62,809 nucleotides of DNA from Streptomyces sp. NRRL S-340 (lineage in GTDB: Bacteria > Actinomycetota > Actinomycetes > Streptomycetales > Streptomycetaceae). Where the stretch lies: assembly GCF_000720185.1 (NCBI RefSeq), contig NZ_JOIY01000062.1, forward strand, positions 1 to 62,809. The letters are read 5' to 3'. The position numbers and the translations under genes are program-made. The notes beneath the pieces were generated by a model. It searched no databases. It was not told the origin of the DNA and saw only the letters and a list, made by a program, of their open reading frames with translations. Positions 29,595-38,937 of this stretch are shown piece after piece (positions within the stretch are counted from its first letter, which is position 1; each line of letters begins with the position of its first letter).

Positions 29595-30098
29595 TCAAGG
29601 GTGGAGCCAGCCTCCGAAGGGCAGGTTCCGGACAACAGTGAAGGCCGCGACCAGGACGCCCAGCGTCCACAGGTGCACCGGGCGCGGTTCGATCCGCAGG
29701 GGCCGCCCACGGATCGAGCGGACCGCCCAGAGCGTCCACAGCACGGCGAAGGCCAGGTAGCCGGCGACGGCGGGCGCGTTGTCCCGCAGGGCCGCGAGGA
29801 GGTCGCCGTGGACGAAGGCGTGGGCGCTGCGCAGTCCGCCGCAGCCGGGGCAGTACAGGCCGGTGCAGGCCAGCAGGGGGCAGGCGGGGTAGTGCCCCGG
29901 CCGGCCGGGGTCGACCGCCCCGACGTACGCGAAGGCGCCGGCGACGGCGGCCAGGACCGCGCCCGGGACGGCGAGCCGCCCGTACACGGCCCGGACGCCC
30001 CGCGCCGGCGCCGCCCTGTCCTCGGGCGTGCACCTCGGGGCGGGAACGGGCAGCCGCCCGTGCGCCACCCGCTGCCTGTCAGCGTTCACCCCAGGCAT
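29595..30098 (-). CDS. DUF2752 family membrane protein
   Basis: About 167 aa. The DUF2752 signature is clear: CPLLACTGLYCPGCGGLRSAHAF followed by HGDLLAALRDN, with hydrophobic helices before and after it. The paired cysteines may bind metal or form disulfides at the membrane. Its function is unknown. It sits between trpC and a HGxxPAAW gene, an arrangement common around actinobacterial trp genes. ATG at 30098 is preferred; an upstream start at 30146 would add a Pro/Arg-rich leader. Confidence 0.82.
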   Translation of the reverse strand: MPGVNADRQRVAHGRLPVPAPRCTPEDRAAPARGVRAVYGRLAVPGAVLAAVAGAFAYVGAVDPGRPGHYPACPLLACTGLYCPGCGGLRSAHAFVHGDLLAALRDNAPAVAGYLAFAVLWTLWAVRSIRGRPLRIEPRPVHLWTLGVLVAAFTVVRNLPFGGWLHP

Positions 30099-30150
30099 TC
30101 TGCCCGCAAGGGGCCGCCCGCGCGCGGGGAGAGGCCGGCACGGCACGCGT

Positions 30151-30175
30151 GAGGGGCGGCACCGGGCCGCCCCTC
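30151..30175 (-). terminator. Hairpin downstream of the HGxxPAAW gene
   Basis: GAGGGGCGG (30151-30159) pairs with CCGCCCCTC (30167-30175) across a 7-base loop, 34 bases after the stop of the preceding minus-strand gene. Confidence 0.6.
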
Positions 30176-30208
30176 CACGTCGTCTCGTACGGGTCCGCCG
30201 TGGCGGTG

Positions 30209-30457
30209 TCAGCCCTTGGCGCCGGCCGGTGCGCCCTTGGCCGCGACCTGGTGCACCGGGTGCTCGTTCTTCTGGCCCATGCCCATGATGCGCATGATGC
30301 CGCCGACGACACCGCCGAGCAGCACGACACCCATGCCGACCCAGAAGCCGACCGGCTGGGCCATCACCATGAAGGCGCCCGCGACCAGGAAACCGATGAA
30401 GGCGATGATGACACCGGTCCAGGCGGCCGGGGTGTGACCGTGGCTGCTGCCCGCCAT
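30209..30457 (-). CDS. HGxxPAAW family small membrane protein
   Basis: 82 aa. It begins MAGSSHGHTPAAWTGV, the motif that names this actinobacterial family, followed by two membrane helices (about 17-36 and 41-62) and a short basic tail. GAGGAG lies 8 bases before the ATG. It is regularly found beside trp genes but has no known role; it may be a helper of a membrane process rather than an enzyme. Confidence 0.9.
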   Translation of the reverse strand: MAGSSHGHTPAAWTGVIIAFIGFLVAGAFMVMAQPVGFWVGMGVVLLGGVVGGIMRIMGMGQKNEHPVHQVAAKGAPAGAKG

Positions 30458-30597
30458 GACTTGCTCCTCGTTGCTTGTACGTGTCTGAGCCGGACGCTCG
30501 GATCCATTGTCCCGTACGCGTGCGCGGGACGTGAGCGGGGGTGGCGCCTCGCGTACCCGGTTCATCACAACGGGAAGCGGACCTGGCCGGGCGGCGG

Positions 30598-31236
30598 TCA
30601 GGCCGGGCCGGCGCCGGTCGGGTCCTCGCCGCGGTCCAGGGCCTTCCAGAGGTCCTCGGGGCGGTCGGGGTCCAGCGGCTTGGCCGCGCGGGGGCGGGGC
30701 GCCCCGGAACGCTCGTAGCGGCCCGACATGGCGGGCCACAGCCGGCCGTAGCGCAGGGCCAGCAGCCCGGCCAGCAGGAGCAGGACGCCTCCGGCGGCGG
30801 CGACGTAGGGCCAGGCGGTGTGGCTGAGCGAGGCGGCGGTGGCGGCCGTGACGCCGGAGGTCTGCGCGGCCTTCTCGTCGAGCACCCCGCCGTCGGAGGC
30901 GCCGGAGAGGGCCGCGGCGACGGTGCCCGCGCCGGAGAGCGCGAGGAGGGCGGCGACCAGCAGCCGGCCGGAGCGGCGCACGGCGAAGACGGCGACGAGC
31001 GCGGCCAGGCCCACTATGGCGAGCGCCGCGGGCACGCCCGTGACCTCGCTGCCCTTGGCGGTCAGGGGGAAGACGCCGCCGGCGACCGTCGTGGTGCCCT
31101 CCGCCCAGCGCTGCCGGGAGGCCAGCAGCGCCACGGCCGCGCCGAGCGCCCCGCACATAAGGGCGACGGCGAGGCTGCGGCGGCCGGAGCGGGCGGACGC
31201 GGCGGCTTGGGTACGGGGGTGAGGAACAGCAGTCAC
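30598..31236 (-). CDS. TIGR02234 family tryptophan-operon-associated membrane protein
   Basis: About 212 aa. Four hydrophobic helices are visible (near residues 20-38, 62-80, 88-106 and 150-170), with the family's RQRWAEG segment after the first. The C-terminus is a charged cytosolic tail (DPDRPEDLWKALDRGEDPT). GTG at 31236 is taken as start, preceded by GGAG; GTG at 31245 is possible. It lies directly downstream of trpE, the usual place for this family of unknown function. Confidence 0.85.
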   Translation of the reverse strand: MTAVPHPRTQAAASARSGRRSLAVALMCGALGAAVALLASRQRWAEGTTTVAGGVFPLTAKGSEVTGVPAALAIVGLAALVAVFAVRRSGRLLVAALLALSGAGTVAAALSGASDGGVLDEKAAQTSGVTAATAASLSHTAWPYVAAAGGVLLLLAGLLALRYGRLWPAMSGRYERSGAPRPRAAKPLDPDRPEDLWKALDRGEDPTGAGPA

Positions 31237-31328
31237 GTACTCCACTATCGCGTGAAGCCGGGGCGAACCGTCACCCGGGGTTCCGTGAGATGCACCCCAT
31301 CGGCCCGCCCCGCTCCGGCGCAGCCGCC

Positions 31329-32828
31329 CTACGGCGCCAGCCGGTTGGCGGTGTGCACCGCCCGCAGCACCGCGGCGGCCTTGTTGCGGCACTCGGTGTC
31401 CTCGGCCACCGGATCGGAGTCCGCGACGATCCCGGCGCCCGCCTGGACGTACGCCGTGCCCTCGCGCAGCAGGGCGGTGCGGATGGCGATGGCGGTGTCG
31501 GAGTCGCCCGCGAAGTCGAGGTATCCGACGCAGCCGCCGTACAACCCGCGCCGGGACGGCTCGAGTTCGTCGATGATCTGCATCGCGCGGGGCTTGGGCG
31601 CGCCGGAGAGGGTGCCCGCCGGGAAGCAGGCGGTGAGGACGTCGAAGGCGGTGCGGCCGGCGGCGACCCGTCCGGTCACCGTCGAGACGATGTGCATGAC
31701 GTGCGAGTACCGCTCGACGGACATGAAGTCGACGACCTCGACGGAGCCGGGCTCGCAGACCCGGCCGAGGTCGTTGCGGCCGAGGTCGACGAGCATCAGG
31801 TGCTCGGCGCGCTCCTTGGGGTCGGCGAGGAGTTCGTCGGCGAGGGCCTGGTCCTGCTGCGGGGTGGCTCCGCGGGGCCGGGTGCCGGCGATGGGGTGGA
31901 CCATGGCCCGCCCGTCCTCGACCTTCACCAGAGCCTCGGGCGAGGAGCCGACGACGTCGAAGCCGTCGAAGCGGAACAGGTACATGTACGGCGAGGGGTT
32001 GGTGGCCCGCAGCACCCGGTAGACGTCCAGCGCGCTCGCCGTGCACGGCGTCTCGAAGCGCTGGGAGGGGACGACCTGGAAGGCCTCGCCCGCGCGGATG
32101 CGCTCCTTGACGTCCTCGACGGCCGCCCGGAAGTCGGCACCGCCCCACAGGGCGGTGTACTCGGGCAGTTCGGAGGGCGGCAGGGCGGCCGGGGGCTGGG
32201 CGACGGGCCGGGACAGGTCGGCCTCCATCGCGTCCAGCCGGGCGACGGCGTCGGCGTGGGCCTCGTCGACGCCGGTGTCGAGGTCGTTGTGGTTGATCGC
32301 GTTGGCGATCAGCAGGACCGTGCCGTCCCAGTGGTCGAGGACGGCGAGGTCGGAGGTGAGCAGCATGGTCAGCTCGGGGAGCTTCAGGTCGTCCCGTTCG
32401 CCGGGGCCGATCTTCTCCAGGCGGCGCACGACGTCGTAGCCGAGGTAGCCGACCATGCCGCCGGTGAAGGGCGGCAGGCCCAGGTCGTGGGCGAGGTCGC
32501 GCGGGGTGTGCAGGGCCTCGACGGTGGCCCGCAGCGCGGCGAGCGGGTCGCCCTCGACGGGGACGCCGACCGGCGGGGTGCCCAGCCAGTGGGCGCGGCC
32601 GTCCTCCTCGGTGAGGGTGGCCGAGCTGCGGACGCCGATGAAGGAGTAGCGAGACCACTGGAACGCGGTGCGGCCGTTCTCCGCGGACTCCAGCAGGAAC
32701 GTGCCGGGGCGCTCGGCGGCCAGCTTGCGGTAGAGCGCGACGGGGGTGTCGCCGTCGGCGAGGAGCTTGCGGGTGACCGGGATGACGCGGCGGTCGCCGG
32801 CCAGTTTGCGGAAGGTCTCGAGGTCCAT
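31329..32828 (-). CDS. trpE: Anthranilate synthase component I
   Basis: 499 aa, chorismate to anthranilate, the committed step of tryptophan synthesis. The feedback-binding LLES motif near residue 47 is present, so inhibition by tryptophan is expected. Catalytic-domain motifs include [29 protein letters not shown] and [15 protein letters not shown]. No glutaminase subunit (trpG) is in the window, so its partner is encoded elsewhere. It starts 11 bases after the hisI stop and is probably cotranscribed with it. Confidence 0.96.
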   Translation of the reverse strand: MDLETFRKLAGDRRVIPVTRKLLADGDTPVALYRKLAAERPGTFLLESAENGRTAFQWSRYSFIGVRSSATLTEEDGRAHWLGTPPVGVPVEGDPLAALRATVEALHTPRDLAHDLGLPPFTGGMVGYLGYDVVRRLEKIGPGERDDLKLPELTMLLTSDLAVLDHWDGTVLLIANAINHNDLDTGVDEAHADAVARLDAMEADLSRPVAQPPAALPPSELPEYTALWGGADFRAAVEDVKERIRAGEAFQVVPSQRFETPCTASALDVYRVLRATNPSPYMYLFRFDGFDVVGSSPEALVKVEDGRAMVHPIAGTRPRGATPQQDQALADELLADPKERAEHLMLVDLGRNDLGRVCEPGSVEVVDFMSVERYSHVMHIVSTVTGRVAAGRTAFDVLTACFPAGTLSGAPKPRAMQIIDELEPSRRGLYGGCVGYLDFAGDSDTAIAIRTALLREGTAYVQAGAGIVADSDPVAEDTECRNKAAAVLRAVHTANRLAP

Positions 32829-32839
32829 GGCGGCCGACC

Positions 32840-33262
32840 TTACTGATCCGCGGCGGGCGCGCCGGAATCGGCGGCGGTCCGGGCGGTGCCGCCGTCCTCC
32901 AGCAGCACGTCGGCGTCGAAGCAGGTGCGGTCGCCGGTGTGGCAGGCGGCGCCGACCTGGTCGACCTTGACCAGCACGGTGTCCGCGTCGCAGTCGAGCG
33001 CGACGGACTTGACCCGTTGGAAGTGGCCGGAGGTGTCGCCCTTGACCCAGTACTCCCGGCGGCTGCGCGACCAGTAGGTGCAGCGGCCGGTGGTCAGGGT
33101 GCGGTGCAGCGCCTCCTCGTCCATCCAGCCGAGCATGAGCACCTCGCCGGTGTCGTACTGCTGGGCGATGGCGGGGACGAGCCCGTCGGCGCCGCGCTTG
33201 AGGCGGGCGGCGATCTCCGGGTCGAGGCTGCTGGGCCGGGGGGTGCCGGGCGTGCTGGTCAT
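32840..33262 (-). CDS. hisI: Phosphoribosyl-AMP cyclohydrolase
   Basis: 140 aa, third step of histidine synthesis: opens the purine ring of PR-AMP. The family metal ligands are in [20 protein letters not shown] and the following CF, with [13 protein letters not shown] (about residues 68-80) binding substrate. It is a stand-alone HisI without a fused HisE, as usual in actinobacteria. ATG at 33262 is preferred; ATG at 33271 would add three residues. Only 83 bases separate it from the divergent TIGR03085 gene, so the promoter lies there. Confidence 0.95.
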   Translation of the reverse strand: MTSTPGTPRPSSLDPEIAARLKRGADGLVPAIAQQYDTGEVLMLGWMDEEALHRTLTTGRCTYWSRSRREYWVKGDTSGHFQRVKSVALDCDADTVLVKVDQVGAACHTGDRTCFDADVLLEDGGTARTAADSGAPAADQ

Positions 33263-33345
33263 GGATGCCATTGTGCCGCGCGCGGCCGGTGGCCAGGGGC
33301 GGCCGTCCAGTGGGCGGACCCGGCCCGGAGTCGTAGGCTGAGCCC

Positions 33346-33981
33346 ATGTCGACCTTTGCCAAGCGTGAACGGCTCCTGCTCGCCGACCTCTTGGAGACCG
33401 CCGGCCCGGACGCGCCCACCCTCTGCGAGGGCTGGCGCACCCGTGACCTCGCCGCGCACGTGGTGGTGCGCGAGCGGCGCCCGGACGCGGCGGGGGGTGC
33501 ACTGATCAAGCCGCTGGCGTCCCGGCTGGAGAAGGTTCTGGAGGAGTACGCGGCGAAGCCGTACGAGGAGCTGATCCAGCTGATCAGGACCGGTCCGCCG
33601 CGGTTTTCACCCTTCCAGCTCAAGCAGGTCGACGAGGCGGCCAACACCGTCGAGTTCTACGTGCACGCGGAGGACGTGCGGCGGGCTCAGCCGGACTGGT
33701 CGCCGCGCGAACTCGACCCGGTCTTCCAGGAGGCCCTGTGGTCGCGCCTGGAGCGCACCGCCCGGCTGCTGGGCCGGGGCATCCCGACGGGCCTGGTGCT
33801 GCGCCGCCCGAACGGCGAGACGGCCGTCGCCCACCGCGGCACGCCCGTCGTCACGGCCACCGGCGAACCGGCGGAGCTGCTGCTGTTCGCCTTCGGCCGG
33901 CAGAACGCGGCCCGGGTGGAGCTGGAGGGCGAGCAGGACGCCATCGCGAAGGTGTCGGAGACCAAGCAGCTGGGGTTCTGA
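33346..33981 (+). CDS. TIGR03085 family DinB-like metal-binding protein
   Basis: 211 aa. The four-helix DinB/maleylpyruvate-isomerase N-terminal fold is indicated by [37 protein letters not shown], with a second metal ligand in [15 protein letters not shown]. Such proteins are linked to mycothiol-dependent chemistry in actinobacteria, but this subfamily is uncharacterised. It stands alone, divergent from hisI and convergent with the MFS gene. Confidence 0.88.
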   Translation: MSTFAKRERLLLADLLETAGPDAPTLCEGWRTRDLAAHVVVRERRPDAAGGALIKPLASRLEKVLEEYAAKPYEELIQLIRTGPPRFSPFQLKQVDEAANTVEFYVHAEDVRRAQPDWSPRELDPVFQEALWSRLERTARLLGRGIPTGLVLRRPNGETAVAHRGTPVVTATGEPAELLLFAFGRQNAARVELEGEQDAIAKVSETKQLGF

Positions 33982-34022
33982 ACGCCGGGCGGGAGCGGGG
34001 CGGCAGCACCGCCCGCCCCCGG

Positions 34023-34050
34023 GGGGCCGGCCGGGAACAGGGCCGGCCCC
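34023..34050. terminator. Stem-loop between convergent genes
   Basis: Perfect 10-bp arms GGGGCCGGCC (34023-34032) and GGCCGGCCCC (34041-34050) with an 8-base loop lie 42 bases after the TIGR03085 gene and about 100 bases past the end of the convergent MFS gene. Confidence 0.6.
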
Positions 34051-34151
34051 TGCCCCCGGCCGGCCCTGCGCGGCGCCGGTCCCGAGGGGCGGCGTGGTGC
34101 GGGGCCGGGGAGCCGGGGTGAAGGCTCCGCCGAGGCGGGGAGCCGGAGGAG

Positions 34152-35393
34152 TCAGGGGAGTTCGGCGCGGCGCAGGTCGGGGACGACCAGGACGACGAGT
34201 CCCCCCAGAGCGCTCACCGCGGCGCAGACCGCGAACACCGGCCCGGTCCCCCACAGGGCGACGGCCCCGCCGACCAGCGGGAAGGTGAGGGGTGCGACGC
34301 CGAAGCTCACCAGGGTGGAGACCGAGGTCACCCGGCCGATGCAGGCCGCGCCGGCCCGGACCTGGACCAGTGCCCCGCACAGCGCTCCGGCGAGACCGGC
34401 GCTCACGCCGATGAGCACCGCCACGACGGCCGCGGCGGGCACGGACGGCACCTGGGCGAGGGCCGCGACGGCGACGGCGGACAGCAGGCCGGCGGCCGCG
34501 GCCACCGCCGCGGCGTGCGGCACCCGGCCCCGCCAGGTGAGCAGGAGCGAGGCCGCTCCGGCCCCGGTGCCGAACCCGGCCAGCACCCAGCCCATGCCGG
34601 CCGAGCCCCAGTCGCGCTGCTGCGCGAGGAGGGTGAGTCCGAGGTTCATCGGCCCGACGAAGCCGAGGTCGCTGAGGGCGACGGCGAGGACGAGGGGGCG
34701 CAGTACGGGGTCCTGCCGGATGTGCCGCAGACCGTCCCGCAGCTCGGTCAGGACCGGGCGTCTGCCGGGCCCGTCGGCAGGGCCCGGCCGTCCGGCCCGG
34801 ACGGACAGCAGGAGCGGCAGGGACAGACCGACCAGGAGGGCGGCCAGGCCGAACGCGCCCGCGGTGCCGCCCACCGCGACGCCGAGGCCGCCGAGGGGGC
34901 CGCCGAGGACGTTGGCGAGCCGGGTGGCCAGGCCGCGCATGCCCTGGACCCTGGCGAGCTGGGAGCGGGCGGCTATCCGCGCGGGCAGGGCGCCCGCGGC
35001 CGGCAGGAAGACGGCGTCGACGATCCCGAAGAGCACGGCGACCGCGCCCAGCGCCCACAGACCGGGACCGGTCACGAGGAGCAGGACGGCTGCGGTCAGG
35101 ACGAGGGCGCCGCGCGCGGCGGTGCTGCCGAGGACGACACGGCGCGGTCCGTAGCGGTCGGCGACCACTCCCCCGCCCAGCATCAGCAGGGCGCGCGGCA
35201 GCGCACTTGCCGCGGTGACGAGTCCGGCCTGCGCGGGGGTGCCGGCCTGGACGGCCGCCCAGGACAGGGCGATGTAGTAGACGTTGTCCCCGACCGCGGA
35301 CGAGGCGTAGCCGCCGAGCCAGCGCAGGACGTTGGGGTCACGGTGGGCCGGTCTGCGGCGCAGGTCTGCCGCAGGCGCGAGTGTGCTGGTCAC
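34152..35393 (-). CDS. MFS transporter
   Basis: 413 aa with about twelve hydrophobic helices. The family A-motif-like loop is GGVVADRYGPRRVVLG between helices 2 and 3 (about residues 74-89). It resembles the MFS_3/enterobactin-exporter-like proton-coupled drug exporters. GTG at 35393 follows AGAGGAC by 9 bases. It starts 71 bases after the ArsR-type regulator on the same strand and probably shares its operator-controlled promoter, suggesting an inducible efflux pair. The substrate is unknown. Confidence 0.9.
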   Translation of the reverse strand: MTSTLAPAADLRRRPAHRDPNVLRWLGGYASSAVGDNVYYIALSWAAVQAGTPAQAGLVTAASALPRALLMLGGGVVADRYGPRRVVLGSTAARGALVLTAAVLLLVTGPGLWALGAVAVLFGIVDAVFLPAAGALPARIAARSQLARVQGMRGLATRLANVLGGPLGGLGVAVGGTAGAFGLAALLVGLSLPLLLSVRAGRPGPADGPGRRPVLTELRDGLRHIRQDPVLRPLVLAVALSDLGFVGPMNLGLTLLAQQRDWGSAGMGWVLAGFGTGAGAASLLLTWRGRVPHAAAVAAAAGLLSAVAVAALAQVPSVPAAAVVAVLIGVSAGLAGALCGALVQVRAGAACIGRVTSVSTLVSFGVAPLTFPLVGGAVALWGTGPVFAVCAAVSALGGLVVLVVPDLRRAELP

Positions 35394-35464
35394 GGCGGTA
35401 CGTCCTCTCGGGCGCGAGGTCGGGCACCGGCCGCCGGGGGCGGGGCCGGAGGCGGTCGGAGCCG

Positions 35465-36055
35465 TCAGGTGCGGAACGGGAAGCCGTACGTGTGGACCGC
35501 CACGTTCTCGCGGTTGTCCGTGTCGCCCGCGGCGGTGGCCGCGCGCCCGCGTTCCTCGTACTCGCGGACGAGGTCGTACATGCGCCGGGACAACTCGGTC
35601 AGTTCGTCCGGGGTGAGCTTGAGCAGCCATTCCGAGGAGTCGGACGCCTTCGTCCACACCTCGGGCCAGTGGGCGCGTTCGTCCAGGAAGCGCCGGTACA
35701 GGTCGGCGCGCTGCTCGAAGAAGAGGCGGCTGGCGGCGGTGTGCGCGGCGGCCTTCTCGGGCGCGTCGGAGAAGTCCTCGTCGCGGATGCTGACGCCGTC
35801 GCTGGCGGGCTGCCACCAGCGTTCCCGTCCGTCGGTGGTCTGCGGTTCGGCCTCCTCGACGAGGCCGTGCTCGGCCAGTTTGCGCAGGTGGTAGCTGACG
35901 AGGGAGACGGCCTCGTCGACCTGTTCGGCGAGCTGGGAGGCGGTCGCGGTGCGGGCGACGGTCAGTGCCCGGTACAGATTCATCCGCAGGGGGTGGGCGA
36001 TCGCCTTGAGCGTGCCCAGGTCCTTGATCCGGCGGTCTCGTTCCCTGTCCGACAT
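35465..36055 (-). CDS. ArsR-like winged-helix transcriptional regulator
   Basis: 196 aa. The N-terminal winged helix is typical of the HTH_20/ArsR type: LKAIAHPLRMNLYRAL, TASQLAEQVDEAVSLVSYHLRKLAEHGLVEE (about residues 16-68). The C-terminal ~110 residues (RLFFEQRADLYRRFLDERAHWP) form a helical effector-binding or dimer region; no metal-cysteine motif is seen, so the ligand is probably not arsenite. It precedes the MFS gene and has a clear inverted repeat over its own promoter, indicating autoregulation. Confidence 0.9.
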   Translation of the reverse strand: MSDRERDRRIKDLGTLKAIAHPLRMNLYRALTVARTATASQLAEQVDEAVSLVSYHLRKLAEHGLVEEAEPQTTDGRERWWQPASDGVSIRDEDFSDAPEKAAAHTAASRLFFEQRADLYRRFLDERAHWPEVWTKASDSSEWLLKLTPDELTELSRRMYDLVREYEERGRAATAAGDTDNRENVAVHTYGFPFRT

Positions 36056-36070
36056 ACCTCCACGCTAGAT

Positions 36071-36115
36071 GCGCAAGGAAAGTTGCACAACTTATTTTGC
36101 GCAACTTTTCTTGCG
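36071..36115 (-). promoter_or_regulatory. Operator-promoter of the ArsR-type regulator
   Basis: GCAAGGAAAGTTGC (36073-36086) and GCAACTTTTCTTGC (36101-36114) are 13/14 complementary; further half-sites (TTGCGTAACT, CGCGCAGTTGC) continue to about 36135. On the minus strand a -35 TTGTGC and -10 TAGCGT with a 17-base spacer overlap the repeat, so bound regulator would occlude the promoter. The transcript would start almost at the ATG. Confidence 0.75.
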
Positions 36116-36171
36116 TAACTCTTCTCGCGCAGTTGCTCCCGCGTGGTCCTCCTCGCGTCCGCGCGCACGAG

Positions 36172-36205
36172 AGGGCCCCGGCCGCCCGCAGGCGGCCGGG
36201 GCCCT
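36172..36205 (-). terminator. Terminator of the his operon
   Basis: Perfect 15-bp arms AGGGCCCCGGCCGCC (36172-36186) and GGCGGCCGGGGCCCT (36191-36205) with a CGCA loop, 31 bases after the hisF stop. Confidence 0.8.
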
Positions 36206-36236
36206 GCCCGAACCGGTCGGACGGGTCGGGCGGCCG

Positions 36237-36992
36237 TCAACGCACCGGGTGCCCGGCCTCCCGCAGCGTCTCCTTGACCTGGCCGATGCGCAGATCACCG
36301 AAGTGGAACACCGATGCCGCCAGGACGGCGTCCGCGCCCGCCGCGATCGCCGGCGGGAAGTCGGCGAGCCGCCCGGCACCGCCCGAAGCGATCACCGGGA
36401 CGGTGACGTGCTTGCGGACGGCCGCGATCATCTCCAGGTCGTAGCCGTCCTTCGTGCCGTCCGCGTCCATGGAGTTCAGCAGGATCTCCCCCGCGCCCAG
36501 CTCGGCGGCCCGGTGCGCCCACTCCACCGCGTCGATGCCGGTGCCGCGGCGCCCGCCGTGGGTGGTCACCTCGAAGGACCCGGCCGCGGTGCGGCGCGCG
36601 TCGACCGACAGCACCAGCACCTGGCGGCCGAACCGCTCGGCGATCTCCCGGATGAGGTCCGGGCGGGCGATGGCGGCCGTGTTGACGCCCACCTTGTCGG
36701 CGCCCGCCCGCAGCAGCCGGTCCACGTCCTCGGCGGTGCGCACGCCGCCGCCGACCGTGAGCGGGATGAACACCTGCTCGGCGGTGCGGCGCACCACGTC
36801 GTACGTCGTCTCGCGGTCGCCCGAGGACGCGGTGATGTCCAGGAACGTCAGCTCGTCGGCGCCCTCGGCGTCGTACACCTTGGCCATCTCGACGGGGTCG
36901 CCCGCGTCGCGCAGGTTCTGGAAGTTGACGCCCTTGACGACCCGGCCGTTGTCCACGTCCAGGCAGGGGATCACTCGGACCGCCAGGGTCAT
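36237..36992 (-). CDS. hisF: Imidazole glycerol phosphate synthase cyclase subunit
   Basis: 251 aa TIM barrel that, with HisH, makes IGP and AICAR from PRFAR and ammonia. The catalytic aspartates are in [15 protein letters not shown] (D11 region) and [13 protein letters not shown] (about D130). Phosphate-binding loops [11 protein letters not shown] and [11 protein letters not shown] are intact. GAAGGAG precedes the ATG at 36992, which overlaps the ridA stop by 4 bases. It is the last gene of the his operon. Confidence 0.97.
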   Translation of the reverse strand: MTLAVRVIPCLDVDNGRVVKGVNFQNLRDAGDPVEMAKVYDAEGADELTFLDITASSGDRETTYDVVRRTAEQVFIPLTVGGGVRTAEDVDRLLRAGADKVGVNTAAIARPDLIREIAERFGRQVLVLSVDARRTAAGSFEVTTHGGRRGTGIDAVEWAHRAAELGAGEILLNSMDADGTKDGYDLEMIAAVRKHVTVPVIASGGAGRLADFPPAIAAGADAVLAASVFHFGDLRIGQVKETLREAGHPVR

Positions 36993-37402
36993 GAATCGGG
37001 CTCCTTCGATGTTCCTCTGAATGCTTCGACTTCCACCGACACCAGGATGCGCGGGTCGACGAAGCCCTCCACGACGAGCAGGGTCGACGCCGGGCGCACC
37101 GGGCCGAACAGCTCCTTGTGGGCGCGGCCCACGTCGTCCACGTCCCGGGCATGGCTGAGATACATGCGCGTGAGGACCACGGACTCGGGGCCGAGCCCGA
37201 ACTCGCCGATCGCCTCCAGTGCGCTGGTGAAGGCGACCTTCGCCTGTTCGTACGGGTCGCCCTCGCCGTAGAGCACGTCGCCCCGGAAGGCGGTGGTGCC
37301 CGCCACCAGGACGCGGTCCCCCGCCGCGACGGCCCGTGCGAATCCGAACGTCTCTTCCCAGGGAACTCCGCTCTGCACGCGCCGTACGGCATCGGACGTC
37401 AT
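36989..37402 (-). CDS. RidA family protein (reactive intermediate deaminase-like)
   Basis: 137 aa, YjgF/YER057c/UK114 fold. The segment [19 protein letters not shown] holds the Arg (R123 region) that in RidA binds the carboxylate of enamine/imine substrates. RidA enzymes hydrolyse reactive enamines released by PLP enzymes. It overlaps hisF and the upstream priA gene by 4 bases each, so it is firmly part of the histidine operon, though its substrate is unproven. Confidence 0.9.
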   Translation of the reverse strand: MTSDAVRRVQSGVPWEETFGFARAVAAGDRVLVAGTTAFRGDVLYGEGDPYEQAKVAFTSALEAIGEFGLGPESVVLTRMYLSHARDVDDVGRAHKELFGPVRPASTLLVVEGFVDPRILVSVEVEAFRGTSKEPDS

Positions 37403-38127
37403 GACGACACTTCCTCCAGGGCCTCTTCGAGCGTGAACGCCTTCGCGTACAGGGCCTTCCCGACGATGGCGCCCTCGACACCGAGCGGCACCAGAGAGGC
37501 GAGCGCGCGCAGGTCGGCGAGCGAGGAGACGCCGCCGGAGGCGACCACCGGGCGGTCGGTCGCCGCGCAGACGTTCTTCAGCAGCTCCAGGTTGGGGCCC
37601 TGCAGGGTGCCGTCCTTGGCGATGTCGGTGACGACGTAGCGGGCGCAGCCCTCCTTGTCCAGGCGGGCCAGCGTCTCGTAGAGGTCGCCGCCGTCACGGG
37701 TCCAGCCGCGCCCGCGCAGGGTGGTGCCGCGTACGTCCAGGCCGACGGCGATCTTGTCGCCGTGCTCGGCGATGACCTTGGCGACCCACTCGGGGGTCTC
37801 CAGGGCGGCGGTGCCGAGGTTGACGCGGGTGCAGCCGGTGGCGAGGGCGGCGGCGAGGGTGTCGTCGTCGCGGATGCCGCCGGACAGTTCGACCTTGATG
37901 TCCATGGCGCGGGCCACCTCGGCGATCAGCTCGCGGTTGTCGCCGGTGCCGAAGGCGGCGTCGAGGTCGACCAGGTGCAGCCACTCGGCGCCGGAGCGCT
38001 GCCAGGAGAGGGCGGCCTCCAGCGGGGAGCCGTAGGAGGTCTCGGTCCCGGACTCGCCGTGGACGAGGCGGACGGCCTGGCCGTCGCGGACGTCGACGGC
38101 GGGCAGGAGTTCGAGCTTCGAAGCCAT
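37399..38127 (-). CDS. priA: Bifunctional HisA/TrpF isomerase PriA
   Basis: 242 aa (beta/alpha)8 barrel. It isomerises ProFAR in histidine synthesis and, in actinobacteria, also phosphoribosylanthranilate in tryptophan synthesis. Visible elements: the catalytic Asp of [16 protein letters not shown], the flexible loop [11 protein letters not shown] and the second Asp of [15 protein letters not shown]. The absence of trpF near the trp genes supports the dual role, though it could lie elsewhere. The ATG overlaps the hisH stop by one base (TGATG). Confidence 0.95.
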   Translation of the reverse strand: MASKLELLPAVDVRDGQAVRLVHGESGTETSYGSPLEAALSWQRSGAEWLHLVDLDAAFGTGDNRELIAEVARAMDIKVELSGGIRDDDTLAAALATGCTRVNLGTAALETPEWVAKVIAEHGDKIAVGLDVRGTTLRGRGWTRDGGDLYETLARLDKEGCARYVVTDIAKDGTLQGPNLELLKNVCAATDRPVVASGGVSSLADLRALASLVPLGVEGAIVGKALYAKAFTLEEALEEVSS

Positions 38128-38771
38128 CACAGGGTTCCGATCCAGTTGTTCAGCAGCTGCGCTCCGGCGTCGCCGGACTTCTCGGGGTGGAACTGGGTGG
38201 CCCACAGGGCGCCGTTCTCCACGGCGGCCACGAACGGCTTGCCGTGGGTGGCCCAGGTGACCTTGGGGGCGTGCATCGCCGGGTTGTGCGCCTCCAGCTG
38301 CCAGTCCTGGACGGCGTAGGAGTGCACGAAGTAGAAGCGGGCGCCGGCGTCGAGGCCGGCGAACAGCTCGGAGCCGGCGGGTGCCTCGACGGTGTTCCAG
38401 CCCATGTGCGGGACGACGTCGGCCTCCAGCGGCGCGACCGTGCCGGGCCACTCGTCCAGGCCCTCGGCCTCGACGCCGTGCTCGATGCCGCGGGCGAAGA
38501 GGATCTGCATGCCCACGCAGATGCCCATGACCGGGCGCCCGCCGGACAGCCGGCGGTCGATGATCCAGTCGCCGCGGGCCTCCTTCAGGCCGCGCATGCA
38601 GGCGGCGAAGGCACCGACGCCGGGCACGAGCAGGCCGTCGGCGTTCATCGCCGCGTCGAAGTCACGGGTGATCTCGACCTCGGCGCCGGTGCGGGCGAGC
38701 GCCCGCTCGGCGGAGCGGACGTTGCCGAAGCCGTAGTCGAAGACGACGACCTTCTTGGCGGGACCGGTCAA
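38127..38771 (-). CDS. hisH: Imidazole glycerol phosphate synthase glutaminase subunit
   Basis: 214 aa class I amidotransferase supplying ammonia to HisF. The nucleophile is C85 in MGICVGMQ (the family usually has MGICLGMQ), the oxyanion region is PGVGAF, and the His-Glu pair is in [12 protein letters not shown] at 38771 is chosen as start because GGAGG lies 7 bases upstream; the open frame continues further only over the neighbouring small gene. The TTG overlaps that gene's stop by 3 bases. Confidence 0.94.
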   Translation of the reverse strand: MTGPAKKVVVFDYGFGNVRSAERALARTGAEVEITRDFDAAMNADGLLVPGVGAFAACMRGLKEARGDWIIDRRLSGGRPVMGICVGMQILFARGIEHGVEAEGLDEWPGTVAPLEADVVPHMGWNTVEAPAGSELFAGLDAGARFYFVHSYAVQDWQLEAHNPAMHAPKVTWATHGKPFVAAVENGALWATQFHPEKSGDAGAQLLNNWIGTL

Positions 38772-38932
38772 TTCCACACCTCCAGCCGCAGGACGCCGGT
38801 GAAGATGCACATCGCGGCGCCGATGGACAGCAGCACGATCAGGCTGGTGGGCATCTTCTGCTTGACGAAGGAGTAGACACCGCCGCCCAGGAAGAGGCCG
38901 AGGACGATCAGGATGGTGGAGAAACTGTTCAT
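38768..38932 (-). CDS. Small two-helix membrane protein in the his operon
   Basis: 54 aa, [20 protein letters not shown] at the N-terminus, then KQKMP and a second hydrophobic helix ([19 protein letters not shown]). It lies between hisB and hisH, 5 bases after the hisB stop and overlapping the hisH start, so it is translated in the operon. I do not recognise a function; it is not a known histidine enzyme. The tight fit with neighbours is the best evidence that it is real. Confidence 0.8.
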   Translation of the reverse strand: MNSFSTILIVLGLFLGGGVYSFVKQKMPTSLIVLLSIGAAMCIFTGVLRLEVWN

Positions 38933-38937
38933 GGCGG

